This document shows positions 15,337-23,705 of a stretch of 36,626 nucleotides of DNA, in pieces. The DNA is from Bacteroidales bacterium (lineage in GTDB: Bacteria; Bacteroidota; Bacteroidia; Bacteroidales; UBA932). Numbering within the stretch: the first letter of the stretch is position 1; the number at the start of each line of letters is the position of its first letter. The notes beneath the pieces were generated by a model. The model was not told the origin of the DNA. It saw only the letters and a list, made by a program, of their open reading frames with translations, and did no database searches. Both the position numbers and the translations under genes were made by a program. The DNA lies in contig JAQVRQ010000009.1 of assembly GCA_028700975.1 (NCBI GenBank), positions 7,529 to 44,154 of the forward strand, given 5' to 3'.

Positions 15337-17535
15337 TTAGTTACCCATCTCAGAGAGGAATTTTATTCTAACAAGACGAATCTCCTCTTCTGTATAACCT
15401 CTTCCTAGCTCATCAGAGGCCTCCTTAAGAGAATCTGATACAGCTTCTGTTCTGAAAAATTCATAAATATCGTCTGTTTTATCTTCGTCAATAGTCTGAC
15501 GAATATAGTAGTCGATATTTATTTTTGTACCCGAATTAACTATTGCCTCAATTTCATCAAGGATTTCATCCATCTCCAATCCTTTTGAATCTGCGATATC
15601 CTCTAAAGGAAGCTTTCTGTCAATCCCCTGAATAATGGAGACTTTAATAGCCGATTTGTTTACAACAGACTTTACAACAAAATCTACCGGTCTCTCTATC
15701 TCATTTTCGGTTACATACTTTGAAATCAAGTCAATAAACTCCTTGCCGAACTTCTTAGCTTTACCTTCTCCAACGCCCTGACAATTACGCAATTCCTCTA
15801 CTGTAATAGGGTAGTGAATTGACATATCCTCAAGAGATGGATCTGAATAAATTACAAAAGGGGGTAATTTTAGTCTTTTAGCAACAGACTGCCTCAAATC
15901 TTTAAGCATTGAAAGGAGAGTCTCATCACCAGCTGAAGAGCCTCTGGAAGAGCCGGCAACTATTGGTTCATCATCTGGTTCGTCATCTGTATACTCTCTA
16001 TCTTCAGCGAGCATTAATTCAACAGGGTTCTCAAAAAACTGCCTACCCGCCTCTGTTACAGAGATAAGGCCATACTTTTCAATATCCTTCTCAATTAAAT
16101 GGTGTACAAGAGCTTGCCTTATAACGGCCAACCAAAATTTGACTCCTTTTGACTTGCCTGCTCCAAAAAATTCAAGATTATTATGGTTATATGACTTAAT
16201 AATTGAATTTGATACTCCGGCAAGTATATTTGCCAAGTGTTCTGACTTGAACTGCTCTTTCATTGACAGGATTAACTCCAGTAAAAGTGCAACCTCCTCC
16301 TTTCCATCAAATAATTTTTTAGGTGATAGGCAATTATCACAGGCACCACAATTCTCTTGTGAGTACTCTTCGCCAAAATAGTTTAAAAGAACCTTTCTTC
16401 TGCATAGGCTTGACTCCGCATAAGCAGCAGTTTCCATAAGTAGTTGCCTCCCTATCTCTTGTTCAGAAATAGGTTTACCCTGCATAAACTTCTCTAACTT
16501 CTGTATATCCTTATACGAATAAAAGGCTATACACCTCCCTTCTCCCCCATCTCTACCGGATCTTCCTGTCTCCTGATAATAGCTCTCAAGACTTTTAGGA
16601 ATATCGTAATGTATCACAAATCTAACATCAGGTTTGTCAATACCCATACCAAAAGCGATAGTAGCAACAATAACATCTGCCTCCTCCATAAGGAACTTGT
16701 CCTGATTAGTTGCTCTTCTCGAGGCGTCAAGCCCTGCGTGATATGGTAATGCTTTTATACCATTGACAGATAAGAGTTGAGCAACCTCCTCAACCTTTTT
16801 TCTGCTAAGGCAATAAATAATCCCGGATTTACCTGAATTTGATTTAATATACTTGATTATCTCTCTCTCTGTATTAACTTTTGAGCGAATTTCATAAAAA
16901 AGATTTTCTCTGTTGAATGAGGTTTTAAAAACCCTAGCATCAAGCATTCCAAGATTTCGCTGAATATCATTCTGTACCTTAGGAGTAGCCGTTGCAGTTA
17001 GCGCAATAACAGGAGCTTTACCTATCTCTTGTACAATGGGATTAATACGCCTGTATTCAGGACGGAAGTCGTGACCCCATTCAGATATACAATGGGCTTC
17101 ATCAACCGCATAAAATGATATCTTTAATTGTTTAAGAAAATTAATATTCTCCTCTTTTGTAAGAGACTCTGGAGCAACATAAAGCAATTTAGTCTGCCCA
17201 GAGAGCAGATCCTCCTTAACCTCTTGTATTTGGGCCTTATTGAGTGATGAATTTAAAAAATGAGCAATCCCCTCTCTCTCAACAACAAATCCCCTGATTG
17301 CATCTACCTGATTTTTCATAAGAGCAATAAGAGGTGATATAATTATAGCTACACCCGGCAACAATAGAGCCGGTAATTGATAGCACAGAGACTTACCTCC
17401 ACCTGTAGGCATCAAAACAAAAGCATCGTTCCCCTCTAAAAGATGTCTAATTACATCCTCTTGCTCCCCCTTGAAGCTGCTAAAGCCGAAAAAGTGCTTA
17501 AGTTGACTGTGCAAAAACTCAGAACTGGTTTGCAT
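15337..17535 (-). CDS. recQ: ATP-dependent DNA helicase RecQ
   Basis: 732 residues. The helicase core has motif I PTGGGKSLCYQLP (about 43-55), the DEAH box AVDEAHCISEWGHDFR, motif VI QETGRSGRDG and the aromatic-rich loop. The zinc-binding cysteines are in CRRKVLLNYFGE and NCGACDNC. An RQC winged-helix region (about 410-500) and an HRDC domain (about 535-610) follow. The last 110 residues form an acidic helical tail common in Bacteroidota RecQ. It unwinds DNA in recombination and repair. All motifs look intact. Its 3' end lies 9 bp from the convergent glutamine synthetase stop, with no strong terminator between them. Confidence 0.96.
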   Translation of the reverse strand: MQTSSEFLHSQLKHFFGFSSFKGEQEDVIRHLLEGNDAFVLMPTGGGKSLCYQLPALLLPGVAIIISPLIALMKNQVDAIRGFVVEREGIAHFLNSSLNKAQIQEVKEDLLSGQTKLLYVAPESLTKEENINFLKQLKISFYAVDEAHCISEWGHDFRPEYRRINPIVQEIGKAPVIALTATATPKVQNDIQRNLGMLDARVFKTSFNRENLFYEIRSKVNTEREIIKYIKSNSGKSGIIYCLSRKKVEEVAQLLSVNGIKALPYHAGLDASRRATNQDKFLMEEADVIVATIAFGMGIDKPDVRFVIHYDIPKSLESYYQETGRSGRDGGEGRCIAFYSYKDIQKLEKFMQGKPISEQEIGRQLLMETAAYAESSLCRRKVLLNYFGEEYSQENCGACDNCLSPKKLFDGKEEVALLLELILSMKEQFKSEHLANILAGVSNSIIKSYNHNNLEFFGAGKSKGVKFWLAVIRQALVHHLIEKDIEKYGLISVTEAGRQFFENPVELMLAEDREYTDDEPDDEPIVAGSSRGSSAGDETLLSMLKDLRQSVAKRLKLPPFVIYSDPSLEDMSIHYPITVEELRNCQGVGEGKAKKFGKEFIDLISKYVTENEIERPVDFVVKSVVNKSAIKVSIIQGIDRKLPLEDIADSKGLEMDEILDEIEAIVNSGTKINIDYYIRQTIDEDKTDDIYEFFRTEAVSDSLKEASDELGRGYTEEEIRLVRIKFLSEMGN

Positions 17536-17579
17536 ATTTATTGTGTGTCCGAAAAATTCAAAATTTCGTTAAAAAAAGT

Positions 17580-17587
17580 TACCTTTG
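17580..17587 (+). promoter_or_regulatory. Candidate -7 promoter box upstream of the ureohydrolase operon
   Basis: TACCTTTG matches TAnnTTTG exactly and would give a leader of about 100 nt before the ATG at 17694. The -33 region is weak. The 158-bp gap between recQ and this operon holds no other feature I can support. Confidence 0.35.
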
Positions 17588-17693
17588 TTCCTCTAAGTTA
17601 TCTAATAGTTTCATTATCGCAAAATTTTTTGAAAAAGTGATTGTTACTGTTGAGATAAAAAGAATAACCATTTAATTGAAATAGAGCACAACA

Positions 17694-18722
17694 ATGACAA
17701 TTTTCAACCCTAACGACCCGGGATTAGCAAATGGTAACTATTTTGCTCTCCCATATAGCCTAGAGGAGTCTGAAATTGCCCTAATATCTGTTCCTTGGGA
17801 CGTAACTACCTCTTATAGAGCAGGAACACACAAAGGCCCCAAATCCATAATTGAAGCATCTGTTCAGGTTGATCTTTATGATGTAAATGTTAAAGATGCT
17901 TGGAATACTAAAATTGGAACTCTACCAGTTGATAATGAGATACCTAAGCAGAACAAAAAATTTAGAAAGATTGCCGAAACGGTTATTGATGGTCTTGAGC
18001 AGGGGAGAGATTTAAGCGAGTTTGAAGAGGAGAGTGCTAAAATCAATTCTGCAAGTGCAGCTCTAAACGAAAGAGTCTACAATTCGTGTAGAAAACTTAT
18101 CAACCAAGGAAAAATTACAGGTGTTGTTGGAGGAGATCACAGTGTCCCTTTAGGCAATATTAAAGCAGTCTCTGAGCTTTGTGAGGAGTTTGGGATTTTA
18201 CATCTTGACGCTCACGCAGATCTGCGAAAAGCCTACGAAGGATTTACCTATTCACACGCCTCTATAATGTACAACGCATTAAACGAGATTAATCAAATCT
18301 CTCAGCTTACCCAAGTAGGGGTAAGAGATTTTTGCGAAGAGGAGGCAGAAATAATAAACACAGATCCAAGAATCAGGTGTTTTACAGATTCAGAAATCAG
18401 AGGAAATCTTTATGATGGGAAAACCTGGAAACGTCAGTGTGAAGAGATAGTAGCAACTTTACCCTCAAATGTATACATCAGCTTTGATATTGACGGACTA
18501 TCACCTGATTTATGTCCAAATACCGGAACTCCCGTGCCAGGAGGACTAAGTTTCAGGGAGGTTGATTATCTTCTTAATATGCTAGCACAATCTAATAAGA
18601 AAATTATCGGGTTTGACCTTTGCGAGGTATCACCCGGCAAGGATAATGAGTGGGACGCCAATGTTGGTGCCAGAATTTTATACAAACTTGCCTTATACAC
18701 AAACTTGAACCAAAAAAAATAG
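17694..18722 (+). CDS. Arginase/agmatinase-family ureohydrolase
   Basis: 342 residues. The binuclear manganese site is complete: GGDHS (H149), DAHADLR (D172, H174, D176) and SFDIDGLSP (D265, D267). NTGTPVPGG further supports the agmatinase branch. About 45 residues between VDNEIP and the GGDHS block form a helical insertion not found in short agmatinases. The reaction is hydrolysis of a guanidino compound, most likely agmatine to putrescine and urea, or a related substrate such as formiminoglutamate or arginine. No arginine decarboxylase or histidine-degradation gene is in the window, so context does not decide. It heads a four-gene run with nhaA, 11 bp downstream. Confidence 0.85.
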   Translation: MTIFNPNDPGLANGNYFALPYSLEESEIALISVPWDVTTSYRAGTHKGPKSIIEASVQVDLYDVNVKDAWNTKIGTLPVDNEIPKQNKKFRKIAETVIDGLEQGRDLSEFEEESAKINSASAALNERVYNSCRKLINQGKITGVVGGDHSVPLGNIKAVSELCEEFGILHLDAHADLRKAYEGFTYSHASIMYNALNEINQISQLTQVGVRDFCEEEAEIINTDPRIRCFTDSEIRGNLYDGKTWKRQCEEIVATLPSNVYISFDIDGLSPDLCPNTGTPVPGGLSFREVDYLLNMLAQSNKKIIGFDLCEVSPGKDNEWDANVGARILYKLALYTNLNQKK

Positions 18723-18733
18723 CTCGATAAAGT

Positions 18734-20101
18734 ATGAGGTCTTTTAAGCACCTGTTAAAACTGAATAAAAGAATAGAGCTCAGGAATCTTTTCAGTACTT
18801 TCTTTAACAACTCATCTACCGGAGGAATACTATTACTTATATCCGTCATTGCAGCCCTTGTGATTGCTAATAATCCAGAGTGGGCTCATATTATGGATAT
18901 TCTTAATATTGAATTCGGCTTCTCATTAGGACGTTTCCATTTCGAAATGAGCGTGCTACATTGGATTAACGATGGGTTGATGACCATTTTTTTCCTTGTC
19001 GTAGGCCTTGAGATAAAAAGAGAGATGCTTGTTGGTGAATTATCAACATTTAAACAGGCTGCTCTACCAATCTTTGCCGCAATTGGAGGTATGGTCTTAC
19101 CTGCTCTTCTCTATGTTTTCTTTAATGAAAACACAATAAGTGAAAATGGTTGGGGAACTCCAATGGCCACTGATATTGCTTTTGCATTAGGGATATTATC
19201 CCTGTTAGGAAAGAGAGTCCCTGTCGCATTAAAGGTGTTCTTAACTGCACTTGCAATTGTTGACGACCTTGGTGCTATTATTGTTTTAGCAGTATTCTAC
19301 CCTACCCACGCCATTAATATTGAGCTTCTAATTTACTCGGGCATTCTCTTTACAATGTTACTTGCTTTTAATAGACTAAACATTAAAAAACCTGCATTTT
19401 ACATTGTTCCCGGAGTTATTCTGTGGTTCCTTATTCTAGGTTCAGGTATTCATGCTACAATCGCAGGTGTTTTACTAGCAATTACTATTCCCGGCAGAAG
19501 CAACATTAACGAAGTTAGGTTTATTGTTGGAAGCAGATATCTAATAAACAAGTTTGCTGCTGCCAGTGATCACAGACTAAAAGTTCTTTCAAATCACGAA
19601 CAGCAACAAGCTATTCATAGCCTTCATCAGAAATTGGACCAAGTGCATCCATTGATGATTAAGGTTGAACATATGCTACATCCGTGGGTAACATTTTTTA
19701 TTATGCCTGTGTTTGCACTTGCCAATGCAGGTGTGTTACTTGATCCAGGTCTTTTTAAAGAATCACTTGCTCCAATTGTTCCCGGAATATTTTTTGGATT
19801 ACTTTTTGGCAAACCATTCGGAATTTTTATTGCAAGTTGGATTGCCGTAAAGCTTAAAATAGCTGTTCTTCCAGGAGATATGACTTGGAGTCACGTTTTT
19901 TCTGTAGGAATTATTGCCGGCATTGGATTTACAATGTCTATCTTTATCGATAATCTTGCCTTTACAGACCAGAATGTTATTAATATGGGCAAAATGACAA
20001 TTATTGGGACATCATTTATTGCTGCAGTAATTGGACTTACTGCAATATTATTAACTACAAAGAATAAACAACAAACAACAAATAACAACAAAGAAAAATG
20101 A
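18734..20101 (+). CDS. nhaA: Na+/H+ antiporter NhaA
   Basis: 455 residues, longer than E. coli NhaA (388), mostly through an insertion (about 262-310, including HEQQQAIHSLHQKLDQ) and a polar C-terminal tail of repeated Asn, Gln, Thr and Lys. About 12 membrane helices are predicted. The ion-binding aspartate pair is in TALAIVDDLGAIIV, and TPMATDIAFALGIL matches the unwound helix IV region. It exchanges sodium for protons across the inner membrane at alkaline pH. The start follows the ureohydrolase by 11 bp, and its stop overlaps the FKBP ATG by 4 bp (ATGA), showing translational coupling. Confidence 0.96.
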   Translation: MRSFKHLLKLNKRIELRNLFSTFFNNSSTGGILLLISVIAALVIANNPEWAHIMDILNIEFGFSLGRFHFEMSVLHWINDGLMTIFFLVVGLEIKREMLVGELSTFKQAALPIFAAIGGMVLPALLYVFFNENTISENGWGTPMATDIAFALGILSLLGKRVPVALKVFLTALAIVDDLGAIIVLAVFYPTHAINIELLIYSGILFTMLLAFNRLNIKKPAFYIVPGVILWFLILGSGIHATIAGVLLAITIPGRSNINEVRFIVGSRYLINKFAAASDHRLKVLSNHEQQQAIHSLHQKLDQVHPLMIKVEHMLHPWVTFFIMPVFALANAGVLLDPGLFKESLAPIVPGIFFGLLFGKPFGIFIASWIAVKLKIAVLPGDMTWSHVFSVGIIAGIGFTMSIFIDNLAFTDQNVINMGKMTIIGTSFIAAVIGLTAILLTTKNKQQTTNNNKEK

Positions 20102-20820
20102 AAACATTAAAATCGATTGCAATTGTAGCAATAGCTTCAGTTATGATCACATCTTGCGGAGAAAAGAAAAGTGCAGATTCTCTCAAAGTCTCAAAAGAGC
20201 TTACAGACTCTGCTAGCTACGCAGTGGGTGTATCTTTTGGGATGATGCTGAAAAATGCAAATTTCAATGACCTCAATTTTACAGAAATCAATAAAGCGAT
20301 GAAGGATGTTTTATCCGAAAATGAGCTTAAAATTGATGATATGACTGCTAATGTGGTTATTCAAAGATATATGACAATTAGACAAGAGGCAATTGGAGAA
20401 GCTAACAAAGCAAAAGGAGTTGAATTTTTGGAGCAGAATAAGCAGAATGACAGCGTTCAAGTTGCAGAAAGTGGCCTTCAATACAAGATAATCATTCCTG
20501 GTTCTGACATTAAGCCGGAAGGAGAAGATACTGTTTCTGTTTTTTACAGAGGCACTCTCATCGATGGTACAGAATTCGATTCCTCAATGGGAAATAGCGA
20601 ACCTGTTAAGTTTCCTGTAAATGCTGTTATACCTGGATGGAGCGAAGGTATTAAGCTAATTGGAGAGGGTGGAAAGATAAGACTTTATATTCCATCTGAA
20701 CTTGCATACGGAGCACAACAAGCTGGGCCGGTTATTTCACCTAACTCAACTCTCATATTTGATGTAGATCTTGTTAAGGTAAGCAAAGCTACTACAAAAG
20801 AGGCTTCAAAGACTAATTAA
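20098..20820 (+). CDS. FKBP-type peptidyl-prolyl isomerase lipoprotein
   Basis: 240 residues. The signal peptide ends with a lipobox, ITSC with C20 as the lipidated residue, so the protein is tethered to a membrane in the envelope. The FKBP N-terminal dimerisation helices span about 35-120 (SYAVGVSFGMMLK). The FKBP domain is at about 135-232: VSVFYRGTLIDGTEFDSS, PVKFPVNAVIPGW, RLYIPSELAYG and TLIFDVDLVKV. It catalyses cis-trans isomerisation of prolyl bonds and acts as a chaperone. It overlaps nhaA by 4 bp and precedes the DUF3127 gene by 2 bp. Confidence 0.93.
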   Translation: MKTLKSIAIVAIASVMITSCGEKKSADSLKVSKELTDSASYAVGVSFGMMLKNANFNDLNFTEINKAMKDVLSENELKIDDMTANVVIQRYMTIRQEAIGEANKAKGVEFLEQNKQNDSVQVAESGLQYKIIIPGSDIKPEGEDTVSVFYRGTLIDGTEFDSSMGNSEPVKFPVNAVIPGWSEGIKLIGEGGKIRLYIPSELAYGAQQAGPVISPNSTLIFDVDLVKVSKATTKEASKTN

Positions 20821-20822
20821 AT

Positions 20823-21188
20823 ATGGCACTGGAAATAATCGGAAAAATTCACTCCAAACTAAGTGTCCAAAATGGTGTTAGTGCTCGCGGTAACTGGAGT
20901 AAACAAGAGTTTATTGTAGAGACTCAAGAGCAGTATCCGAGGAAAGTCTGTATGAACGTTTGGGGTGCAGACAAGGTTGAGGAACTTGGGAGATATAATG
21001 AGGGAGAGGTTATTAAAATCTCTGTAAATATCGAATCTAGAGAGTTCAACAACCGTTGGTATACAGATGTAAGGGCCTGGAAAATTGAGAGAATGGAATC
21101 TCAGCAGACTCAACAAGAAGGCTTTACGCCTCCACCAACAATGCCAGATTTCCCTTCAGATAGTGGAGAAGATGATCTCCCATTCTAA
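20823..21188 (+). CDS. DUF3127 protein (OB-fold-like, possibly single-strand binding)
   Basis: 121 residues, no signal peptide. The core (about 1-90) is beta-rich with GKIHSKLSVQNG, WSKQEFIVETQEQYPRKVCM, GEVIKISVNIESREFNNRWYTDV and AWKIERM, the pattern of DUF3127. The C-terminal tail is Gln/Pro-rich and ends in an acidic tip, GEDDLPF, which closely resembles the acidic C-terminal peptide (DDIPF) of bacterial SSB. That makes a nucleic-acid-binding or SSB-like role reasonable, though unproven. It is the last gene of the run and is followed by a strong hairpin. No promoter of its own is seen. Confidence 0.8.
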   Translation: MALEIIGKIHSKLSVQNGVSARGNWSKQEFIVETQEQYPRKVCMNVWGADKVEELGRYNEGEVIKISVNIESREFNNRWYTDVRAWKIERMESQQTQQEGFTPPPTMPDFPSDSGEDDLPF

Positions 21189-21200
21189 GTAGAATTGTTT

Positions 21201-21245
21201 AATAAATGAGACCGACTGGAATTCTAGTCGGTCTCATTTATTTTT
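21201..21245. terminator. 17-bp perfect stem-loop terminator shared by DUF3127 and miaA
   Basis: AATAAATGAGACCGACT (21201-21217) pairs perfectly with AGTCGGTCTCATTTATT (21226-21242) around an 8-nt loop, followed by TTT on the plus strand. It sits between convergent genes and can act in both directions. The last codons and the TAG stop of miaA lie inside the right arm and loop. Confidence 0.9.
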
Positions 21246-22093
21246 ACAGGTATCAGATCGTTAAATCTGTTCCACCAGGTTATCTGTCTTTTAGCATATC
21301 TTCTAGTATTCCTCTTTATTAAATCAACTGCCTCATAAAGTGAACAATTCCCATCAAGGTATCCAAAAAGTTCTGTATATCCTACCGTTTTTAAAGCCGG
21401 TAAATGTCTGAAATCGTATAAAGATTTAACCTCATCAAGCAGTCCCTCTTCCATCATCAAATCAACTCTTGAATTAATTCTGGAGTACAAAACATCTCTT
21501 GATCTTGTAATTAGTCTCTTTTCGATAATAAAGGGCCTCTCCCTTTGTGATCCACTTTTAAAAGATGAGAAGCGTCTACCAGTTTGAATTGTAACCTCCA
21601 GTGCTCTTAAAACTCTTCTGGAATTAGCTATTTCAATTGTATCATAACTCTCTCTATCCAAGACTCTTAAATCTGCCCTTAATGATTCAATTCCCTCCCT
21701 CTCTAGCCTCTCAGCAAGATTTTTTCTCAATTCAGGGTCTGCTGGTGGAAAATTATCTAATCCATAACAAAGTGCGTGGGCATACAAACCGGAACCTCCT
21801 GCTACAATCAATGTATCGTGCTCCTTAAACAACTCCTCAATAAGAGCTAACGCTTCAACTTCATATCTTCCAGCAGTATAGGACAAATGGATAGAGTGAG
21901 AAAAAATAAAATAGTGTTTTATTTTGGCTAGTTGAGTTTCAGATGGAGGAGCTGTTCCAATTTTCAACTCTTTATATATTTGTCTCGAGTCACAAGATAC
22001 TATAGGAGAATTATAACTCTCAGCAAGAGAAATAGAATAATCTGTCTTGCCCGAGGCTGTTGGCCCAAGCACCAATATGAGTTTTTTTGACAT
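21224..22093 (-). CDS. miaA: tRNA dimethylallyltransferase
   Basis: 289 residues. The P-loop GPTASGKTDYS is at about 9-19, followed by SCDSRQIYKELKIGTAPPS and the HYFI segment. GGSGLYAHALCYGLD and the C-terminal RNTRRYAKRQITWWNR block are diagnostic of MiaA. It transfers a dimethylallyl group to A37 of tRNAs reading UNN codons. The zinc-finger extension of eukaryotic homologues is absent, as expected. It is the last gene of a three-gene minus-strand run, 11 bp after the pRiA4b ORF-3-like gene. Its 3' end is built into the terminator hairpin, so the last five codons are constrained by the stem. Confidence 0.96.
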   Translation of the reverse strand: MSKKLILVLGPTASGKTDYSISLAESYNSPIVSCDSRQIYKELKIGTAPPSETQLAKIKHYFIFSHSIHLSYTAGRYEVEALALIEELFKEHDTLIVAGGSGLYAHALCYGLDNFPPADPELRKNLAERLEREGIESLRADLRVLDRESYDTIEIANSRRVLRALEVTIQTGRRFSSFKSGSQRERPFIIEKRLITRSRDVLYSRINSRVDLMMEEGLLDEVKSLYDFRHLPALKTVGYTELFGYLDGNCSLYEAVDLIKRNTRRYAKRQITWWNRFNDLIPVKINETD

Positions 22094-22104
22094 TTCTTGG
22101 CAGA

Positions 22105-22587
22105 TTATAACTCGCCTTCAGGCAGCTCTTCAGGACTATATCCTTCATCCAGATCTGGTTGAGGTAAAATAGACTCAAAGTCATCATAGTCATCAGAGAA
22201 CTGATCCGGATTCCTCCCTTTTTCAGCAACAAGTCTTGGATATGACCGTCTTGATAAGGGCTCTTCGGTACCAATTAACTCAAGCCTCATTCCCCTATCC
22301 TTAAACATATTATATACATACATCAAGAATTCAATTCCTGAATTGAATGCAGATTCTACGGATACTTTATCCATTGATCCATCACCCATATCAAAGAGGC
22401 CATATTCTGTCTTAACTTTACTTGACTTTGATAAACCTCTGAATATCACCATCTGATCTGGAGCAAAACCCAAATCACTTTGGAGGAAAAGGTGAAATGA
22501 ATAAAGAGAAGAGACACCTTTAACCTCATACTCTCTCATAAATATTTTATTGCCATCAATCGTGGCTTTAAGTCTGTAAATCATCAA
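22105..22587 (-). CDS. Plasmid pRiA4b ORF-3-like family protein
   Basis: 160 residues. The first 110 or so match the pRiA4b ORF-3-like fold (PF07929): it opens with YRLKATIDGNKIFMREYEV, has an SLYSFHLFLQSDLGF helix region and an FLMYVYNMFKDRGMRLELIG strand-helix region. The remainder is acidic and Pro-rich (YDDFESILPQPDLDEG), probably disordered. The molecular function of the family is not known. Despite the name there is no sign of a plasmid or transposon here, since it sits between acyl-CoA reductase and miaA genes. It is 27 bp from the upstream gene. Confidence 0.75.
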   Translation of the reverse strand: MMIYRLKATIDGNKIFMREYEVKGVSSLYSFHLFLQSDLGFAPDQMVIFRGLSKSSKVKTEYGLFDMGDGSMDKVSVESAFNSGIEFLMYVYNMFKDRGMRLELIGTEEPLSRRSYPRLVAEKGRNPDQFSDDYDDFESILPQPDLDEGYSPEELPEGEL

Positions 22588-22614
22588 CCTGAAACTTTTT
22601 GTAAAGATAAAGAA

Positions 22615-23652
22615 TTATTTTTGACCTAATGACAAAAGAAAAGATATGGTGTCGACTCCATCTGCATACTCGCTGGGACCAGGTTTCTGAGATTGGCCAA
22701 AAGATAGATACTTCGTTCGCTGCTTCCACTCAATAACTTGAATTTTCTCTTTTGATAATAAAATGAAATCTTCTATCTCTTTGATATTAGAATAATAATG
22801 AATTCCAACTAAAGCGAGGGGCGGCGGAAAATCAGACACTTCTGAGAGAATAAAAAAGTTCCCATCAATAAAACTTTCTCCAGAGAGAGTCATTATTGCT
22901 TTTTGATATTTATATGACGAAAAATATTCATCGTTTTCAAGCAGGTGCAAATATCTTTGGGATGATTGTAAAAATTGACTGAAATCATATCCATAGGGCA
23001 CAAACAATTTGCTAATACTCCTACATCCCATTCCAAAATATAAAAACAGATCGTCACAGAGTAAATCAATATCAACATTTGATTCCTTTCCATCCAAAAC
23101 AGCAAGAGAAGATTTGCTTCCCCTAAGTAAAGTGGGAATCAAACAATATTCACTTCCAATAATATTCATTGTAGAATCTGAACCAGAAGCGATTAACATT
23201 CGAATCTTCGTTGATATCTTTGCAACAAAGAGGACTCTATCTTCCCAGAATGGATTAATTTCAGCTAGAATATTAATAATTACAGGAAGAATAAACCTAT
23301 CCTTCTTTGAAAGCTTCACTTCACATTTAAACCCAGATGCCAAGACTGATAAAATATCGTGAAAACCAACAGCGGGTATGTTTCCGGCAGCAATAACACC
23401 AATGTACTCCTCCCTTATATTGAGCAATTCACCATAACTTCTAATCCATGTTCTCAGAGCATCCTCATTAAGCATATAATTTGCTATTGAGATTATAGCA
23501 CTTCTCTGCATCTCAATTGTAAAGTATGGGTTTACTCTTGATGAAGAACTCATTGCAATATGCAAATGGGAAGAATTTAATTCATCTGAAAGGGCTAAAT
23601 TTAGTCTTCTGCCCAACTCAACAAAATCCTTTTGAAAAACATCTACATACAT
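22615..23652 (-). CDS. LuxC-like acyl-CoA reductase, short Bacteroidota form
   Basis: 345 residues, against about 480 for classical LuxC. GVIAAGNIPAVGFHDILSVLASG (about 85-107) is the dinucleotide-binding block, and the presumed catalytic cysteine is C210 in FGMGCRSISK, the typical LuxC position. It would reduce an acyl-CoA or acyl thioester to the aldehyde using NADPH, in the cytoplasm. The N-terminal part is shortened, which may alter substrate binding. It heads a minus-strand run, diverging from the YigZ gene over 53 bp. An acyl-CoA synthetase is encoded elsewhere in the window at 7667-9331, but nothing links the two directly. The physiological role of this form is unknown to me. Confidence 0.72.
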   Translation of the reverse strand: MYVDVFQKDFVELGRRLNLALSDELNSSHLHIAMSSSSRVNPYFTIEMQRSAIISIANYMLNEDALRTWIRSYGELLNIREEYIGVIAAGNIPAVGFHDILSVLASGFKCEVKLSKKDRFILPVIINILAEINPFWEDRVLFVAKISTKIRMLIASGSDSTMNIIGSEYCLIPTLLRGSKSSLAVLDGKESNVDIDLLCDDLFLYFGMGCRSISKLFVPYGYDFSQFLQSSQRYLHLLENDEYFSSYKYQKAIMTLSGESFIDGNFFILSEVSDFPPPLALVGIHYYSNIKEIEDFILLSKEKIQVIEWKQRTKYLSFGQSQKPGPSEYADGVDTISFLLSLGQK

Positions 23653-23684
23653 TTTGCAAAATTAGTAAAAAGGGAGTAATTTTA
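23653..23684 (+). promoter_or_regulatory. Candidate promoter for the YigZ-pyrB-pyrI run
   Basis: TTTG at 23653-23656 and TAATTTTA at 23677-23684, 20 nt apart. The -7 box has one mismatch to TAnnTTTG (last base). Initiation near 23690 would leave a leader of about 16 nt. Confidence 0.45.
23657..23664 (-). promoter_or_regulatory. Candidate -7 promoter box of the acyl-CoA reductase run
   Basis: On the minus strand TAATTTTG matches TAnnTTTG exactly and ends 4 nt before the ATG at 23652. It overlaps the oppositely directed YigZ promoter, so the two would compete. The implied leader is nearly absent. Confidence 0.4.
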
Positions 23685-23705
23685 CGAAACGGTTCCTAAT
23701 ACTCA

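Noticed and set aside
15310-15345. Possible terminator between glutamine synthetase and recQ (GGTTAAC/GTTACC)
   Set aside because: Only six pairs with a bulge and no T-run; too weak to call.
22105-22587. Mobile element suggested by the pRiA4b ORF-3 family name
   Set aside because: No transposase, inverted repeats or target duplication; it sits between housekeeping genes with tight spacing, so the name is historical.
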